The position numbers and the translations under genes are program-made. DNA of 38,892 bases from Planctomycetota bacterium (lineage in GTDB: Bacteria; Planctomycetota; GCA-002687715; DRQF01): NCBI GenBank assembly GCA_011369445.1, contig DRQF01000299.1:1-38892 (forward strand). The letters run 5' to 3'. Within the stretch, counting starts at the first letter, position 1; every line of letters starts with the position of its first letter. A model generated the notes under the pieces. The model did no database searches and was not told the DNA's origin. It saw nothing but the letters and a program-made list of their open reading frames with translations. Positions 1 through 8,069 of this stretch are shown here, one piece after another.

Positions 1-131
1 CGTGAAGGACACATTTCATTCGCACCCCTCCCGCTCGTGACCTTGGTGGTGAGATCCTGTCCCTCGCTGGGCGCACCGGTGGCGGCTGAAGCCGCCGGTC
101 CAAACGACGACGCCGCATCGAAGAAGGGACT

Positions 132-275
132 GGAGGCTTGAGCCTTCACTTGACCCCACGGGGCAAGGATCACACCACTCGGCGTTCGCGGGACGGGGAC
201 GTCCCGACTCCAACAGAAGAACCTCTCACGGCGAACTTGGGAAGGGAGGCTTTAGCCTTCACGTGACGCCACGGC
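132..275. repeat. Dispersed palindromic repeat, copy 1 plus start of a second partial copy
   Basis: Positions 132-231 align almost end to end with 18569-18662. Shared landmarks in the same order are an AGGCT/AGCCT palindrome, a CGGGAC/GTCCCG hairpin (189-194 pairing with 201-206), the word GACTCCA and a CCTC-CACGG end. From 231 the unit begins again (GCGAACTTGGGAAGGGAGGC) and runs into the 3' end of the adenine methylase, where it supplies the TAA stop. A further GGCGGC/GCCGCC hairpin lies at 81-96. The remainder of 1-131 shows no gene. This looks like a REP/MITE-type intergenic element; no transposase is nearby. Confidence 0.7.
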
Positions 276-1136
276 GACGTGGGGAGACAGGCGAAGGGCT
301 TCGACCATGGAGTGGCGCAATTCGAGGCTCGAGCCCAGGTGGTAGAAGTGCTCGGTCGTTCGCTCCTCGAGAAAACCCCAAACAGCCTCAAGATGCTCGT
401 TGACGCGAAAGCGGTTGGACTTCCACATGGAAAGAGCCACGGCGCAGGGGACGGCGCGGGCGCGATCGGCGAGTCGGGCCGCATCCTCTTCATCCCATTG
501 ATTGAAGTAGTCGGCGTGGCGGCCGAAATAGGGAGGATCCATGTAGAGGAAATCCTCGGCCATCAGATCCGACACGGTCTCGCTCCAGTCGCAGGACCGG
601 AATTCCCAATCCCTACCCTCCATGGCGCGTCGAAGGGCTCCCACCTGATTGACGATCTTCGAGACGTAGGCCTTGGAGAAGCGCTCCGGCTTCCGACAGA
701 AGGGAACGTTGAATCCCCCCGAGCGATTGAAGCGCATCATGCCGTTGAAGCAGGAGCGATTGAGAAAAAGGAAGTCCAGCGGATCATGAGAAGCGTTGAA
801 GCGCTCTCGGACGGCGTAGTAGTGATCGGCACCCCGGCGGGCAAGGAGCGCCCCCTCATGCTCGAGATGCCCGCGCACGTCGCCTTCCGCGAAGACGCCC
901 TTCTGGAGGTCGGCATAGAACCGAACGATGTGAGGATTACGATCGCCGAGAAGCGCTCTTCGAGGCAGGAGGTTGAAGACCACGACGCCGGAGCCGAGAA
1001 AAGGTTCCACCCACCGGCCCCGTCCCTCCCAACGAATCGAGCCCAGAATGAAGCGTACGAGCCGGGTCTTGATCCCTTGGATCTTCAGCGGCGGGACGGT
1101 AAGGCGCTCCAGGGTCTTGGGCAAGAGAGGCAACAT
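252..1136 (-). CDS. D12-class DNA adenine methylase (Dam-like), orphan
   Basis: N6-adenine DNA methyltransferase of the MethyltransfD12 family, about 294 residues, normal for the family. Visible motifs are the N-terminal PPLKIQGIKTRLV block (residues 15-27, corresponding to the PFLKWxGGK region), the SAM-binding FLGSG (46-50), the Dam-type LNRSCFNGMMRFNRSGGFNVPF stretch around 125-146 and the catalytic DPPY (200-203). The frame stays open to 1244, but homology begins at the ATG at 1136, so that start is preferred; no strong RBS is visible there. No restriction endonuclease is adjacent, so it looks like an orphan methylase with an epigenetic or defensive role. The last codons and the stop lie in the palindromic repeat, suggesting the C-terminus was altered by repeat insertion. 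Target site unknown. Confidence 0.88.
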   Translation of the reverse strand: MLPLLPKTLERLTVPPLKIQGIKTRLVRFILGSIRWEGRGRWVEPFLGSGVVVFNLLPRRALLGDRNPHIVRFYADLQKGVFAEGDVRGHLEHEGALLARRGADHYYAVRERFNASHDPLDFLFLNRSCFNGMMRFNRSGGFNVPFCRKPERFSKAYVSKIVNQVGALRRAMEGRDWEFRSCDWSETVSDLMAEDFLYMDPPYFGRHADYFNQWDEEDAARLADRARAVPCAVALSMWKSNRFRVNEHLEAVWGFLEERTTEHFYHLGSSLELRHSMVEALRLSPHVAVASREG

Positions 1137-1264
1137 GCCAGAAGAATAGTCTTGGCTGGGGACCGGCGGCCCCCTTCGGAGAGGGAGCCCGGGCTCGTAG
1201 AATCCTCGGCGACTCGATCGCGTGGCCGACGCCGCCAACAACACTCACCGGAGGACGGGACCCC

Positions 1265-2026
1265 ATGATTCGCATCGAAGACCGCGGCGCCCTGAGAATC
1301 GTCACGCTGGCTCACGGCCCTGTCAACGCTCTGGACCTCGAGCTGTGCACAGCCCTCACGACAGCGGTCGAAGAAGCGGAAGACCCCGCCGTCCACGGGC
1401 TTCTTCTTCGCGCTGATGGAAAAGCCTTTTCCGCGGGCGTCGATCTCCTGCGCGTCCTCGACGAGGGAGAACCCTACATCCGCGCCTTCCTGCCCGCTCT
1501 CACGAAGACGCTGGTTCGCCTCTTCGCCCTGGAGAAACCCGTGGTCGCCGCCGTCGGCGGTCACGCCATTGCCGGGGGCTGTCTCGTCGCCCTGAGCGCG
1601 GACCGCCGCATCATGGCTGCCGGCCGAAGCAAGGTCGGTGTGCCCGAACTCAAAGTCGGCGTGCCCTTTCCGCTCATCGCGCTGGAACTCCTGCGGTTCT
1701 CGTTGCGGCCAGAAGTCCTCGGCGAAGTGATCGGCGATGGCACCCTCGTTGGCCCCGAGCGCGCCCGCGAACTCGGAATCATCCACGAAGTCGTGCCGGC
1801 CGAAGACCTCGAGGCGAGAGCTGTCGAGGTCTTGAGCAGCCTCGCCGACCTCCCTCCCGCCGCGCATGCCCTCACCAAATGGGCGCTCCGCCGGCCGACT
1901 CTCGACCGCTGGCGCCGTGCGACCGCCGAAGTCGACGATGTCGTCATGACTCAGTGGTGCGACCCGGAAGCGCTCCGCCGCATCCGGCGCTACGTGGATG
2001 CAACGCTGGGAGGCGGAAAGTCATGA
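1265..2026 (+). CDS. Enoyl-CoA hydratase/isomerase (crotonase) family protein
   Basis: A 253-residue single-domain crotonase acting on acyl-CoA thioesters. The oxyanion-hole segments are AFSAGVDL (54-61) and GHAIAGGC (99-106). Both acidic positions used by hydratases are present by alignment with rat mitochondrial hydratase: E128 in VPELKVG and E154 in LGEV. The usual PGAGG loop is replaced by PFPLI, so the substrate cannot be assigned; hydratase or isomerase activity are both possible. The start is an ATG with GGAGG at 1250-1254. The 3' end overlaps the convergent HDOD gene by 37 bp. No other beta-oxidation gene is adjacent. Confidence 0.9.
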   Translation: MIRIEDRGALRIVTLAHGPVNALDLELCTALTTAVEEAEDPAVHGLLLRADGKAFSAGVDLLRVLDEGEPYIRAFLPALTKTLVRLFALEKPVVAAVGGHAIAGGCLVALSADRRIMAAGRSKVGVPELKVGVPFPLIALELLRFSLRPEVLGEVIGDGTLVGPERARELGIIHEVVPAEDLEARAVEVLSSLADLPPAAHALTKWALRRPTLDRWRRATAEVDDVVMTQWCDPEALRRIRRYVDATLGGGKS

Positions 2027-2946
2027 GCGGCGAGAGCCGCCCAGTCTGGTGACACGTCGACGTCCAGCTCGAAGACGGCGGAGGCGGCGGCGACTTCCTC
2101 GGTGAGGTGGTCGAGAAACGGCCCCAACTCTTCGGGAAGAAAGCCCAACTCACCACACCAGAATCGACCGACGCGCGCCGCCATATCACTCACACCTTCC
2201 TCCCCACGGCAAAGGCAATCCGCCAAACCATGCGCCATCTCCAATAGGACGGCGAAGGGGCGGGCCTCGGGGGGCGTCACGACGGTTTCCGGGAAATGGT
2301 GACCCCTGACGGCGGCGACCACGTGGTCCGGTATCCCCCACTTCTCCAGGCAATCGGCGGCCAGGTCCCCATGGTGAGCTCCCAAGCAGTCTCCCTCCTC
2401 GAGGGGGTCGGGGTGCCCCCGATCCGGCCCCAACATCCGCTCGTAACAGGGCAAGTCCATTTTCAGGATCACGGGTACGGCTATGTCCATGAGGAGGGCG
2501 GCCAGAAAGGCCTCGTCCGGATGCCACACGCGCTTGGCCCGGGAAAGATGGCGGGCTGCCACCGAAACGGTGAGAGCGTGACGCCAGTAGGCCTCTTGCC
2601 GCGGGTCCCCGTTGTCGTCGTCTCTCAACGCTTTGAGCAGAAGGCTCACCGCCGCGAGGCGCACGGCACGAAAGCCCAGGAATCTCACGGCCTCTCCCAC
2701 GGAGCAGATCTGTTCTAGACGAGCGAACAGAGAACAGTTACTCATCTGGACCAAGCGCAGAGCGAGGCCGGGATCTTTCTCCACGGCGGCGGCCACATCG
2801 TCGGCATCGACTTCGCTGCTCTGGGTGAGACGGATGACCTCGGCCGCGGCCGGCGGGAGGGCGTAGACTTCGATACGCCGGTGGAAACACCGGGGGTCAA
2901 AGGGCGGGGGGACTGTTCCGTTCAAGGCTTTTTGAACTCCATCCAA
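1990..2946 (-). CDS. HDOD domain signalling protein
   Basis: A 318-residue protein, most of which is an HDOD domain (roughly residues 25-225), a degenerate relative of HD phosphohydrolases used in bacterial signalling. The pattern is typical: ALPPAAAEVIRLT, then a block like LVQMSNCSLFARLEQICSVG, then LGFRAVRLAAVSLLLK. Later segments MDIAVPVI and GAHHGDLAADCLEKWGIPDHVV match the second half of the HDOD fold. No receiver, GGDEF or EAL domain is attached. It is convergent with the crotonase gene and shares 37 bp with its end. The family is generally regulatory; the partner is unknown. Confidence 0.85.
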   Translation of the reverse strand: MDGVQKALNGTVPPPFDPRCFHRRIEVYALPPAAAEVIRLTQSSEVDADDVAAAVEKDPGLALRLVQMSNCSLFARLEQICSVGEAVRFLGFRAVRLAAVSLLLKALRDDDNGDPRQEAYWRHALTVSVAARHLSRAKRVWHPDEAFLAALLMDIAVPVILKMDLPCYERMLGPDRGHPDPLEEGDCLGAHHGDLAADCLEKWGIPDHVVAAVRGHHFPETVVTPPEARPFAVLLEMAHGLADCLCRGEEGVSDMAARVGRFWCGELGFLPEELGPFLDHLTEEVAAASAVFELDVDVSPDWAALAAHDFPPPSVAST

Positions 2947-3164
2947 GTGTCGCTTCGTTCCCCCCCACGGCCTCTATCGGACGGCCTTCGCCAAGGAATA
3001 AGTGGAAACCGACAGTTCCGACGCAAATGAAGGAAATCGCAAAAAACCGGCTTCGGAGGCTGCGGGAACGGGATTTCGAGGACTCGAGAGGCTTGGCGGG
3101 GTCCGATCCGGGACCGACTTGTGATAGAATCCGCGCCTGCCCGCAATCGAGGATCACCCGTTCC

Positions 3165-4661
3165 ATGCCTAGCTTCGTCCGTTTCCTCATCTTCAGCCTG
3201 CTGTTCGTCCTGACCACGCGGATGCCCGCTCAAAACGGCGAATTCGGCCCCTACGCCGTGAGCAGCCTGGGCCTCGTGGATCTGAGCCCGGAAACCCCGG
3301 CGGCCCTTCCACCCGCCATGGCGGGTGCTGTGGGATCGCCGGCCGTCCTCGGCTTCGTCTTTTATCCCGCCGTGGCCGGACCCGGCTCCGCGAGCCAGTT
3401 GCCTTTCAATCAGGGAAGCAACGTCTCGGAATCTCCAGCCCCGGGAGTCTTCCCGATGATCGTCTTTCAGCACGGTTGGGCCGCCATTCCCCAGGACTAT
3501 TGCAATCTTCTGGCCACGCTGGCGAGTTGGGGGTTCGTCGTGGTCGCTCCCGTCTATCTGCCGATCGCTCCCAACGGTCTCCCCGATTTCGACGCCATGA
3601 ATCCGGCGACGCAGGCGCTCGATAGCTACGCGCTCCTCCATCACGTCGCCAACCTGGCGGATCAATTCCCGAGTTTTCTTCTCTCAGGCCACATCGACAC
3701 GACGCAAGATGCCCGCTGGGGCGCCTTGGGACATTCCATGGGCGCCACGGCCAACTTCTATCTGAGCGCCCTCGATGATCGCGTCGAGACCCTGGTCTCC
3801 CTCATGCCCTACGTGGACACCGTGAACGGTCAGCCAGCCGTTCCCAACATCAGTGCGGGGTGCACCCAGCCGCCGACGGGGCTGACCGGAGGCGCGCAGG
3901 CGGCCCAAGGTCTGGCCGAGAGCTTCAAGGGCAACATCTTCTTTCTCGCCGGCGGCGCGGACCCTTTCTCCCCTCCCCAGGGGGTGCGGTGGTGGTTCGA
4001 TCGCGGGCCGGAGGGAACGGGGCGTCCTCGTCACAGCCTCTACGTCGAAGTGGGCGGCATGGGGCATTTCGCCGCCACGGACGCCACCTCCAATGGGGTC
4101 CAAGTGAACTTCTGCGGATTCCCCACCTTCGGAACCCTGTCGAGCGCGGATCAATCCGCATGGGCTCGCCGCTTCGTGACGACCTGCTTCAGAGCCGAAC
4201 TGGGAGGGGGCGCCTCGGACGACGAGAATCTCTTCAACGCGCTACTGGCCCCAGACATCGCTCTCGAGACCGTCACGATGACGTCAGGCGTGGTCCAACC
4301 CATCGACTACGCCGTGGCGTCGTATTCCGAGCAACCCATCGCCATGGCGCGCGTCTCCGCCGGGTTCCTGCAGATCGGCGTCGCGAAGAGGGACGAGGAC
4401 CAGGCCCACCTCCACTTGTTCGTGGGCTCGGGGCAGGGCTATGTCCAGCCCGTGCCCTTCCCGAACTTCGACTATCTGGGATTCGAGAGATTGGACCCGG
4501 AGATCCCGACCGTTCTTCAGCTGGAAGCAAGCTTCGCCAGCGAGGGAGTCACCTACGTGATCCTCCCGGTCATGGTCAGCAATCTGGTGGTGGGAGCCGC
4601 CTGGTGGATGGACCGGGACGGCGTATTCCAGGCATCGCGGCTGGCGAAAGTCATTCTCTGA
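3165..4661 (+). CDS. Secreted alpha/beta hydrolase (dienelactone hydrolase/PAF-acetylhydrolase-like)
   Basis: About 498 residues. The ATG at 3165 begins a clear signal peptide (hydrophobic core FLIFSLLFVL, then MPAQ); the frame upstream is open but not protein-like. The hydrolase domain spans about residues 60-370: PMIVFQHGWAA (oxyanion region), GHSMG with nucleophile S191, an Asp in AGGADPF and a His in VGGMGHF. The C-terminal ~120 residues form an extra beta-rich domain without obvious relatives. An esterase or lipase of the cell envelope is the likely role; the substrate is unknown. The gene faces rpsU convergently with a GC hairpin between them. Confidence 0.82.
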   Translation: MPSFVRFLIFSLLFVLTTRMPAQNGEFGPYAVSSLGLVDLSPETPAALPPAMAGAVGSPAVLGFVFYPAVAGPGSASQLPFNQGSNVSESPAPGVFPMIVFQHGWAAIPQDYCNLLATLASWGFVVVAPVYLPIAPNGLPDFDAMNPATQALDSYALLHHVANLADQFPSFLLSGHIDTTQDARWGALGHSMGATANFYLSALDDRVETLVSLMPYVDTVNGQPAVPNISAGCTQPPTGLTGGAQAAQGLAESFKGNIFFLAGGADPFSPPQGVRWWFDRGPEGTGRPRHSLYVEVGGMGHFAATDATSNGVQVNFCGFPTFGTLSSADQSAWARRFVTTCFRAELGGGASDDENLFNALLAPDIALETVTMTSGVVQPIDYAVASYSEQPIAMARVSAGFLQIGVAKRDEDQAHLHLFVGSGQGYVQPVPFPNFDYLGFERLDPEIPTVLQLEASFASEGVTYVILPVMVSNLVVGAAWWMDRDGVFQASRLAKVIL

Positions 4662-4669
4662 GCCGCGGC

Positions 4670-4688
4670 AGCCCGGGGGCGCCGGGCT
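4670..4688. terminator. GC-rich hairpin between convergent genes
   Basis: A perfect 7-bp stem AGCCCGG/CCGGGCT (4670-4676 with 4682-4688) with a 5-nt loop lies between the hydrolase stop and the rpsU stop. There is no T-tract, so intrinsic termination is only plausible; a stabilising 3' hairpin is an alternative. Confidence 0.4.
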
Positions 4689-4696
4689 CGATCGAT

Positions 4697-4903
4697 TCAG
4701 TGCATTTGGCTGCGCAGACGCTGGGCGATTCGGATGACCTTCATCCGTTCCTTGGCCTTGCGACGACGGCGCTCGCTGGGCTTCTCGTAGAAGCGCCGAG
4801 CCTTGAAACCGCTGTAAACGCCCTCATTGGCGCAAAGTCGTTTGAGCTTGCGAAGAGCCTTGTCGATGGGCTCGTTTTCGCGCAACTGAATGCGAATAGC
4901 CAA
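4697..4903 (-). CDS. rpsU: 30S ribosomal protein bS21
   Basis: A 68-residue, strongly basic protein with the bS21 signature: AIRIQLRENEPIDKALRKLK at the N-terminus, then CANEGVYSGFKARRFYEKPS and a basic tail. It binds the small subunit near the 3' end of 16S rRNA and takes part in initiation. The start is placed at a TTG at 4903, because every bS21 begins a few residues before the IRIQL-type strand and the codons upstream (DKEICN) are not conserved. AAGGAG lies 10 nt upstream of the TTG and supports it. The frame stays open to 5023 but that extension is not protein-like. Confidence 0.93.
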   Translation of the reverse strand: MAIRIQLRENEPIDKALRKLKRLCANEGVYSGFKARRFYEKPSERRRRKAKERMKVIRIAQRLRSQMH

Positions 4904-5042
4904 GTTGCAGATCTCCTTGTCCAAATGGCCGACCCCAGTTCGGGGCACCCGGCTCCGGTGGCCGGGGGCCCACGGTGACAAACCCGGCCCCGGATCAAAA
5001 GGGGGGCTGGAATCCAGGGCCATATCCGGGGTTGGCGATCGA

Positions 5043-5999
5043 TCAACGCGCCGCCAGTAGGACCAAGCTCCCGTTGTAGAGGAAATGCATCAGCATCCCG
5101 GGAATCAGGCTTCCCGAACGAGCCCGAAGATAGCCCAGGTAGAAGCCCGCCCCCATCTGCAGCGGGAGTCCCAGACCCAATCCATGGGCCAGGCCGAAGG
5201 CCACGGCCGTCACCATGATCCCGAGGTCGACCCCGAAATAGCTCATGCAACGGTTTTGGACGATACCGCGGAAGGCAATCTCTTCGAAAACCGCCGGGCA
5301 GAAAGCGACGACGAAAAGCGCTCCATACCAGCCGAGGTCCCGGATGAGCGGATCGAGAGGTTCCGGGCCATTCCCGGCGACCAAGCGGACATAGAAGTGG
5401 GCCGCGACGACGAAGAAAGCGCCGACGATTCCGGCCTCGATGAAGTAGCGCGCCGCGGTCCGGCGGAGAGCGCGAAACGCGGCGTCCCCGACGAGCAACC
5501 CAAGAGTGACGACAAACAGTCCCGAGAAGACGGACGCCACCGGCATCCAAGAGACCTGCTTCGAGGGCGGCGCCCAGAGCTGCACGAGAATGGCCGGGAC
5601 ATAGAACGCGCCGAGGACGAAGGCGAGCACGAGGAAACTTCGATTCGCGTAACGCTTGCGAACGTCGAGCGGCGCGTGGCGCAAATCGGAGAACTCCGGC
5701 TCCCCTCTTTTCGCCCGAGTCCTTACCAACTTCGTCCCGGGCCCGGGCGCTCCGCCGTCCCCGTCAGGTGGTTCCAACCACCCGGACACGACTCCGTGCT
5801 TGCCGTCCTGCTGGGAAGGAATGACGACCCAGGCCCCGCACCGACAGCGCAATCGGAACCCCGCCATGTCGCGGTGCACGCTCCAAGGGGTTCCACACTC
5901 TGAGCAGACCAGATCAATCCCATCCTCGGGTTCCGGAGGGTGAGCTTCGGGCCAAAACCTCCGCTCGGGTGCGCCGTCTTCTTCGTCCGGCGTCGTCAT
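5043..5999 (-). CDS. CPBP-family intramembrane metalloprotease with N-terminal zinc ribbon
   Basis: A 318-residue integral membrane protein. Residues 32-54 carry CSEC...CRC, a zinc-ribbon-like Cys quartet. A Gly/Pro-rich linker follows, then about six to eight membrane segments from residue 121. The CPBP (CAAX protease / Abi) motifs are intact: FEEIAFRG (238-245, the glutamates and arginine), FGLAHG with H272 and MHFLYN with H305 and N309. Family members are glutamic or metal-dependent intramembrane proteases; the substrate here is unknown. Its start overlaps the stop of the upstream gene by 4 bp, so the two are translationally coupled. Confidence 0.87.
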   Translation of the reverse strand: MTTPDEEDGAPERRFWPEAHPPEPEDGIDLVCSECGTPWSVHRDMAGFRLRCRCGAWVVIPSQQDGKHGVVSGWLEPPDGDGGAPGPGTKLVRTRAKRGEPEFSDLRHAPLDVRKRYANRSFLVLAFVLGAFYVPAILVQLWAPPSKQVSWMPVASVFSGLFVVTLGLLVGDAAFRALRRTAARYFIEAGIVGAFFVVAAHFYVRLVAGNGPEPLDPLIRDLGWYGALFVVAFCPAVFEEIAFRGIVQNRCMSYFGVDLGIMVTAVAFGLAHGLGLGLPLQMGAGFYLGYLRARSGSLIPGMLMHFLYNGSLVLLAAR

Positions 6000-6955
6000 C
6001 TGTCCTTGAGGCCAGAAGTGAGGGACAGGCGGGCGGATCGAACCCCCATGCGTCCAGGCAGTCTCGTTTCGACCTTGCCCTCGGGATCGGTGAGAAGCGC
6101 TGCCAAACCCACCGGTTCTTCGGCGAGGACCTCGCCATCCCCGTCCACCAACTGCACGTAGATCCGTCCCCCATCCGCCACGGCACGCACGGCCGCGCGG
6201 GCGGCAAGGTCGTTCCGCGCCTCCTCCAGAGTTCGAACCGCTTCCGCGTCCGCGGGATAGGATGGCCCCCGCGTGAGAGTCACCTCATAGTTCCCCCAGA
6301 CACGATCCACATCGATCGACAAAAGCCCCTCGAAATCGCCCGCGTCCCGACTCAGCTCGGTCTCAGCGGGGGCCAGCAGCCGGTCGACCCAACCGCTCCG
6401 CCACGCCGAGAACCCGGCTGCCACGAGAAGCAGGGCCACCACAGCAAAGGCCTTGGCGAGGGGGAGGCCCCTCAGGTCCGCGCTGTCCGGAAGCGGCCGC
6501 GGGATTCTGCGAAGGTCCTCCGCATTGGCGTCCCGGGTGCGGGCGAGCGGATTGAGCTTGCGCCCGTCGACCGCAAAGAGAACCTCTCGCACACGACCAC
6601 CATCGATCGCGGTGCATCGGAGCGTGGATTCGACGACACCGCGGTCGGGCAGCGCATCGAGCAACTCCTGGAGCGCTGCGAGAAAGGCTTCTTCTCGGGC
6701 CTCCTCCTCGCGCCCGATTGGGCGGGGTTGATCGTCCAGAAGAAGCGTGAAGCGGCCGCCGGAGATGTCGAGCTGAGCCTCGACCATGCCCACCGCATTC
6801 AGGCGCTCGACCGCCTCGTGGAGTTTCTCCGCATCACCCCGAGGTCCCTCGAGAATCCCATCGAAGAAGAGAAATCCCTCCTTCGGCGCTTGGTTCGCCA
6901 TGGCATCCGAAGCGCCTACGGGAAGGTGAGGAGGCTTGGAGGAGTCCTCAGCCAT
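5996..6955 (-). CDS. Membrane-anchored protein of unknown function
   Basis: About 319 residues, unrecognised. An N-terminal soluble region (1-160) is acidic and predicted alpha/beta. One membrane segment lies at about 166-184 (FAVVALLLVAAGF). The C-terminal ~135 residues should sit on the opposite side of the membrane, with beta-rich stretches such as IYVQLVDGDGEVLAEEP. The ATG at 6955 has GGAGGA 8 nt upstream; an ATG at 6976 is less likely. It overlaps the upstream GYF_2 gene by 8 bp and the downstream protease by 4 bp, making it the middle gene of a tightly coupled membrane operon. Confidence 0.75.
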   Translation of the reverse strand: MAEDSSKPPHLPVGASDAMANQAPKEGFLFFDGILEGPRGDAEKLHEAVERLNAVGMVEAQLDISGGRFTLLLDDQPRPIGREEEAREEAFLAALQELLDALPDRGVVESTLRCTAIDGGRVREVLFAVDGRKLNPLARTRDANAEDLRRIPRPLPDSADLRGLPLAKAFAVVALLLVAAGFSAWRSGWVDRLLAPAETELSRDAGDFEGLLSIDVDRVWGNYEVTLTRGPSYPADAEAVRTLEEARNDLAARAAVRAVADGGRIYVQLVDGDGEVLAEEPVGLAALLTDPEGKVETRLPGRMGVRSARLSLTSGLKDR

Positions 6956-7499
6956 GAAGGGTCTCCTCCAGGCCATCGACGTCCCGGACGGTCGTCCAAT
7001 CCTTCATGGTTTCGTTCCACACAAGTGTGGAGGGGCCAACGGTCCCCTGCGACCAAAGGTCGCGCAGATCCGCAAGGCCCACCGGCCCCTCGGGCTCCGC
7101 AGCCCCTTCCGGGGCATAGAACCAGCCTTGAGTGGGGATATCCTCGGTCGCAGGCAGAACGCCAGCGACGTCTTCGGCCGCGGCCTGGAGCTGGGGAGGC
7201 CGCGTATCCATTCCGAGCGCTCGGTCATGGATCGACAGGCGCTGGAGGTGCTCCTGGTAGCGTTGGTCCGCGATGGCGCGGTCCTTGCGAAGTTGCTCCC
7301 GGAGACGGCGGTTCTCCATTCGCAGGCGCCTTTCTTTTTCTTCCTGGACCTTCAAATCAGGGATGACGAAGAGACCGATGAGAGCGAAGCAACCGAAAAA
7401 GAATCCCAAGAGAAACCAGGCCAAGGCACTCCGGCCTCGCGTGTCCGCCAGGATCGCACAGGCGATTCCCATGACCAGATTGATGATGACGACTTCCAT
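6948..7499 (-). CDS. GYF_2-domain membrane protein
   Basis: A 183-residue protein, first gene of a three-gene operon. Two N-terminal membrane segments (about 1-20 and 27-46, with WFLLGFFFGCFALIGLFV) are followed by a charged coiled coil (about 50-90, QEEKERRLRMENRRLREQL). The C-terminal 60 residues match the GYF_2 pattern: WFYAPEGAAEPEGPVGLADL, then LWSQGTVGPSTLVW and KDWTTVRDV. GYF_2 domains are protein-interaction modules common in Planctomycetota and related groups. It may tether partners to the membrane for the protease encoded downstream; that role is inference. Confidence 0.78.
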   Translation of the reverse strand: MEVVIINLVMGIACAILADTRGRSALAWFLLGFFFGCFALIGLFVIPDLKVQEEKERRLRMENRRLREQLRKDRAIADQRYQEHLQRLSIHDRALGMDTRPPQLQAAAEDVAGVLPATEDIPTQGWFYAPEGAAEPEGPVGLADLRDLWSQGTVGPSTLVWNETMKDWTTVRDVDGLEETLHG

Positions 7500-7582
7500 C
7501 GACCTTCCAGTTCTCCTTGCGTGGACACAGCCCGTCGAGGCGAGGTGAAAACGTACCAGGAATCAGGGATGGGCTCCACATC

Positions 7583-7603
7583 GCCCGTTTGTCCGCAACG
7601 GGC
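7583..7603 (+). promoter_or_regulatory. Hairpin in the 5' leader of the selenoprotein operon
   Basis: A 7-bp inverted repeat GCCCGTT/AACGGGC (7583-7589 with 7597-7603) with a 7-nt loop sits 43 nt before the ATG at 7646, in the space between two divergent operons. It could be an operator, an attenuator or chance; no clear sigma-70 promoter accompanies it. Confidence 0.3.
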
Positions 7604-7645
7604 CTATCTGACAAGATGCATTCCCACATTTTCTGGAACATTGCC

Positions 7646-8050
7646 ATGAAACTCATCAGATTCCTCGTCATGGTGGCGGTCATTCTGGGCGTCATCGGAT
7701 ATTTCCGCGGCTGGTATTCGGTTGAGAAAACAGGTGACGAAAAATTCACCGTATCCATCAACAAGAACAAAGTGAAAGAGGACGCCGCCAGGGCGGCGGA
7801 GAAAACCAAGGAGGTGGCCGAGAAGGTCGCCGATAAGGTCGCCAAGAAAAAGACGATGAAAGGCCGTCTCGTCACTTGGAACCCTCTGACACGCTCCATC
7901 GTGCTGGAGTCGCAAGATGGCACGAAGACGACGTTTCAGACGGACGAGAAAGCGCTCACGACCGAAATCCTCAGCGGTCTGGTCAGTAAACAGGTGACCG
8001 TCACCTACGTCAAGAAGGACGACAAGCTCGTCGCCACGGCCATCAAGTAG
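7646..8050 (+). CDS. Small membrane-anchored protein of unknown function
   Basis: 134 residues. An N-terminal membrane anchor (residues 2-20, LIRFLVMVAVILGVIGYF) is followed by a Lys/Glu/Ala-rich helical stretch with alternating charge (about 45-70). A compact C-terminal beta domain comes last (MKGRLVTWNPLTRSIVLES onward, likely OB- or barrel-like). The ATG at 7646 is chosen because the membrane segment begins there; upstream codons look non-coding, and the RBS is weak. The peroxiredoxin gene follows after 19 nt on the same strand, so they are probably co-transcribed and both act outside the cytoplasm. Function unknown. Confidence 0.72.
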   Translation: MKLIRFLVMVAVILGVIGYFRGWYSVEKTGDEKFTVSINKNKVKEDAARAAEKTKEVAEKVADKVAKKKTMKGRLVTWNPLTRSIVLESQDGTKTTFQTDEKALTTEILSGLVSKQVTVTYVKKDDKLVATAIK

Positions 8051-8069
8051 ACCCCATCTCGGAGCCGCC

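Noticed and set aside
279..1268. Plus-strand ORF of about 330 codons over the methylase
   Set aside because: The minus-strand frame has the DPPY and FLGSG motifs; the plus frame has none.
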